NCBI GenBank assembly: GCA_030867875.1
Contig: JAOWCC010000577.1
Location: 94,531,740 to 94,595,739 of the forward strand
Direction of reading: 5' to 3'
DNA length: 64,000 nt
From: Actinernus sp. WN-2022
Lineage: Eukaryota; Cnidaria; Anthozoa; Actiniaria; Actinernidae
Both the position numbers and the translations under genes were made by a program. The stretch's first letter is position 1. Each line of letters begins with the position of its first letter. The notes below the pieces were generated by a model. It ran no database searches and was not told where the DNA came from. It was given only the letters and a program-made list of their open reading frames with translations. This document shows, piece by piece, positions 61,693-64,000 of this stretch.

Positions 61693-64000
61693 TGCTTATG
61701 TCGCGGGTGTCCTCACTAGAACATAATACTCTTATGCTTATGCTTAGGTGTATGCTTATGTCGCTAGTGAGGACCTGGCTTAAGAGACATATGCATGTGA
61801 GACATATATTAGCAGCTATTTCAAAACGTTCGCCTTGTGCATGTTAGATTTGCGTATATTACATTGCCCGTTCCAAGATAGAAATTCCTTACTTATCAGT
61901 GTGTCTGTTTAGGGGTAGACCATTAGAAATCAGGGGAGGGGGTGGTATTTCTTTGTTCGCGATTATTTCTATTATCATTTTAGCTCTGCACGATATTTGG
62001 CTCACTCCCGGTTTCTGGGAAACTACCCACCCACCCCTCCCTTAGAAATGCATCGTTCTATTAATGGTACGTTAACCATTAAAGGTTCAGTCTGTAAATT
62101 TCCTGCAAGATCCTCCTATAATCTCTTGCACCATCCTGCTTGCACTAATATTTTTTAGTAAAGCATTTTTTCTCTTTCTCTCTCTCCTCATTTCTAACGG
62201 CTGCGTGTGTCAGTATTATTCATTTCAATAATAATTATTATTATCAGGGCTTCATTATTTCGCAAATATTTGTTTTGCTGGACACGGCCTTTGAATGCAA
62301 CATACGTAATAATTTTAATAGCTGATACCGTACACGACTCCGAGCCCAATACCAGAAGCGTCCATCCCCCATACTTGGTCTGTGGGTCAGCACATTCCCA
62401 GATCACGTTATTTTTAGAACATCCGAGGTGAATAATCCCATACCCACGAACGGCAGGCCGATAAAATGCTTATTATTTTTACAATGGCGACGTTTTCTCA
62501 TTGTATGCAATAACAATATCCGTTCAGAAATCATTAGGAAGCATTAGCAATTACTGTTCACAAGGCCTCTCGTGGACCTTATTCACACGGCGGCCATGTT
62601 TAATCCCAGGAATATAAAAACCTTTGTTTTGCACGCGTAAACTCGTTCTGAAACTGCCCAGTACGAGGCTACACGTGGGAAATCTATTGTTTCAAGCCAA
62701 CATGGTCGCCGTGTGACAAAAGCCCATTGTTATTTCGCGGCTAAAAATAACCTGATATATATATAAGGAAAAACGCTGGCTCACGAATGCATAACAGATG
62801 GTGCTCCAGCAGTACTAAAGCCCGGCACCCTGATTTTTGCCGCGTTCATGGAAATGTTCCGGGAACACACGCCTGACAATATAGCTAGGAGTTCTAAGCC
62901 CCTTTGATAAAAAGTTAGTTTTGACCAGGCTGTTTAGAGTGCTGTGCCCAAGTTGCTTGTTGGCTCTATATACACCTATTTCAAAAAGGTTATCTAATTA
63001 TATTACGCATATTTCTTTGCCCGTTCCAAGACAGAAATTATTTACTTTTATAGTGTGTCTGTTTAGTCTGCGAGTGTGTTGTTATTCATTTCCTGATAAC
63101 AGTATCAGGTTGGAATTTTTCGCAACGTATTTTTTCTTGCATTTGGTGGACATGGTCTTTGAATACAACATGCATGAGAAATTTTTTTTTTGAAATAGGT
63201 GATACTAAGTTTAGACATGCTTCACTGAGTTTTCTTTAATGGGGAATTCAAGTTAGGATAATTCTGGGTACATTTTGTATGAATTTTAATTGGTTTAAAA
63301 TCAGGATATGATGATGTTTAGTTCAATCACAATATTTTAGATAAATATACCAAAAATGATAACGACATTAATGCAATTATTAATTAGATAGAATGAAATT
63401 ATCTTCAATTTAAAATGAAATTAATGACATATAATTATATTGACCTTAGCCAGGAGCTTATTATAATATGGGCTCCTGCCTCAGCTTAAAATGAAATCAT
63501 TTAAATGAAATTTAAAGGGAAATTAATTAATTAAAATGAAATTAACCTCAATATAAAGGAAATTAATGAATTAAAAACTTTAATTTACCTCAATATAAAA
63601 GGGAACTAATGAATTTTAATTAAATTACTGAATTAAAATTGCTGAATAAAATTTAAGTTTCATCCATGAAAACATAAAATAATGAACATATAGCCTTCCA
63701 ATGGAAAACTCGTGGATACAATGTTAATTATATATTTTTACCAAGAGTGCATTACGTTATGTTATGTATGTGGTTCCAGAAAATCCCCATAATACACCAC
63801 CTGGAGTTCCTCCTAAGGTTAAGAGCAATAACAGTAGATATGATATAGTCTGTTTTCGACTTACTCGTTTAATATATTACTAGTTTCTTCACGTGACAAA
63901 CACGGATTTGTGTTCTGATCGGGTTTTAGAATTTGAATTTGGCAATTATCTGAATGGAGGACCTCGAACAGAATTCACGAATGTAAACTTACGCATGACT
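61693..64000. other. SLC32-like intron 1, remainder
   Basis: No further exon of the transporter was recognised. A foldback core lies at 62584-62715 (CACACGGCGGCCATGTT against AACATGGTCGCCGTGTG). From about 63360 to 63660 the sequence is AT-rich with recurring GGAAATTAATGAATTAAAA-type words. Confidence 0.45.

Overview
This is nuclear DNA from an animal, most likely an anthozoan cnidarian and probably a stony coral. That is inference: host genes are sparse, with GT-AG introns; an NAT16-like acetyltransferase and a vesicular GABA/glycine-type transporter exon are present; the DNA is AT-rich and crowded with LINEs and palindromic non-autonomous DNA elements; and one 100-N scaffold gap lies at 58344-58443. 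No operon, CRISPR array, rRNA or convincing functional tRNA was found.

Layout. 1-7 kb: an NAT16-like gene (minus strand) split by a 5'-truncated LINE, then a TTAA-flanked foldback MITE, a ~215-bp tandem array, a LINE 3' stub and a 44-bp minisatellite. 7-13 kb: gene-free DNA with foldbacks and a LINE 3' fragment. 13-22.5 kb: a long two-ORF LINE (minus strand, 'LINE A') whose ORF1 carries an SGNH-esterase-like domain, split by a second copy of the same family ('LINE B', plus strand). 22.7-23.6 kb: a 63-bp satellite fused to an interstitial TTAGGG tract. 25-54 kb: a tandem segmental duplication carrying two copies of a gene for a secreted cysteine-rich protein. Copy 1 is complete (4 coding exons, 212 aa, 29725-34595). 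Copy 2 (from 49635) has only its first two coding exons recognisable. The intervals between and inside these genes hold MITEs, minisatellites and decayed LINEs. 55.6-58.1 kb: a G-rich palindrome and several foldback elements, two with 9-bp Mutator-like target duplications. 60.25 kb: first coding exon of an SLC32/VIAAT-like transporter, whose first intron holds two foldbacks and runs past the window end.

Most of the window is transposon sediment. The host loci are the disrupted NAT16-like gene, the duplicated secreted-protein gene and the 5' end of the SLC32-like gene. The most informative points are the LINE-in-LINE nest, where removing one element exactly re-opens the other's ORF1; the 10-cysteine secreted family with an apparent internal duplication; and several MITE families with exact target duplications.
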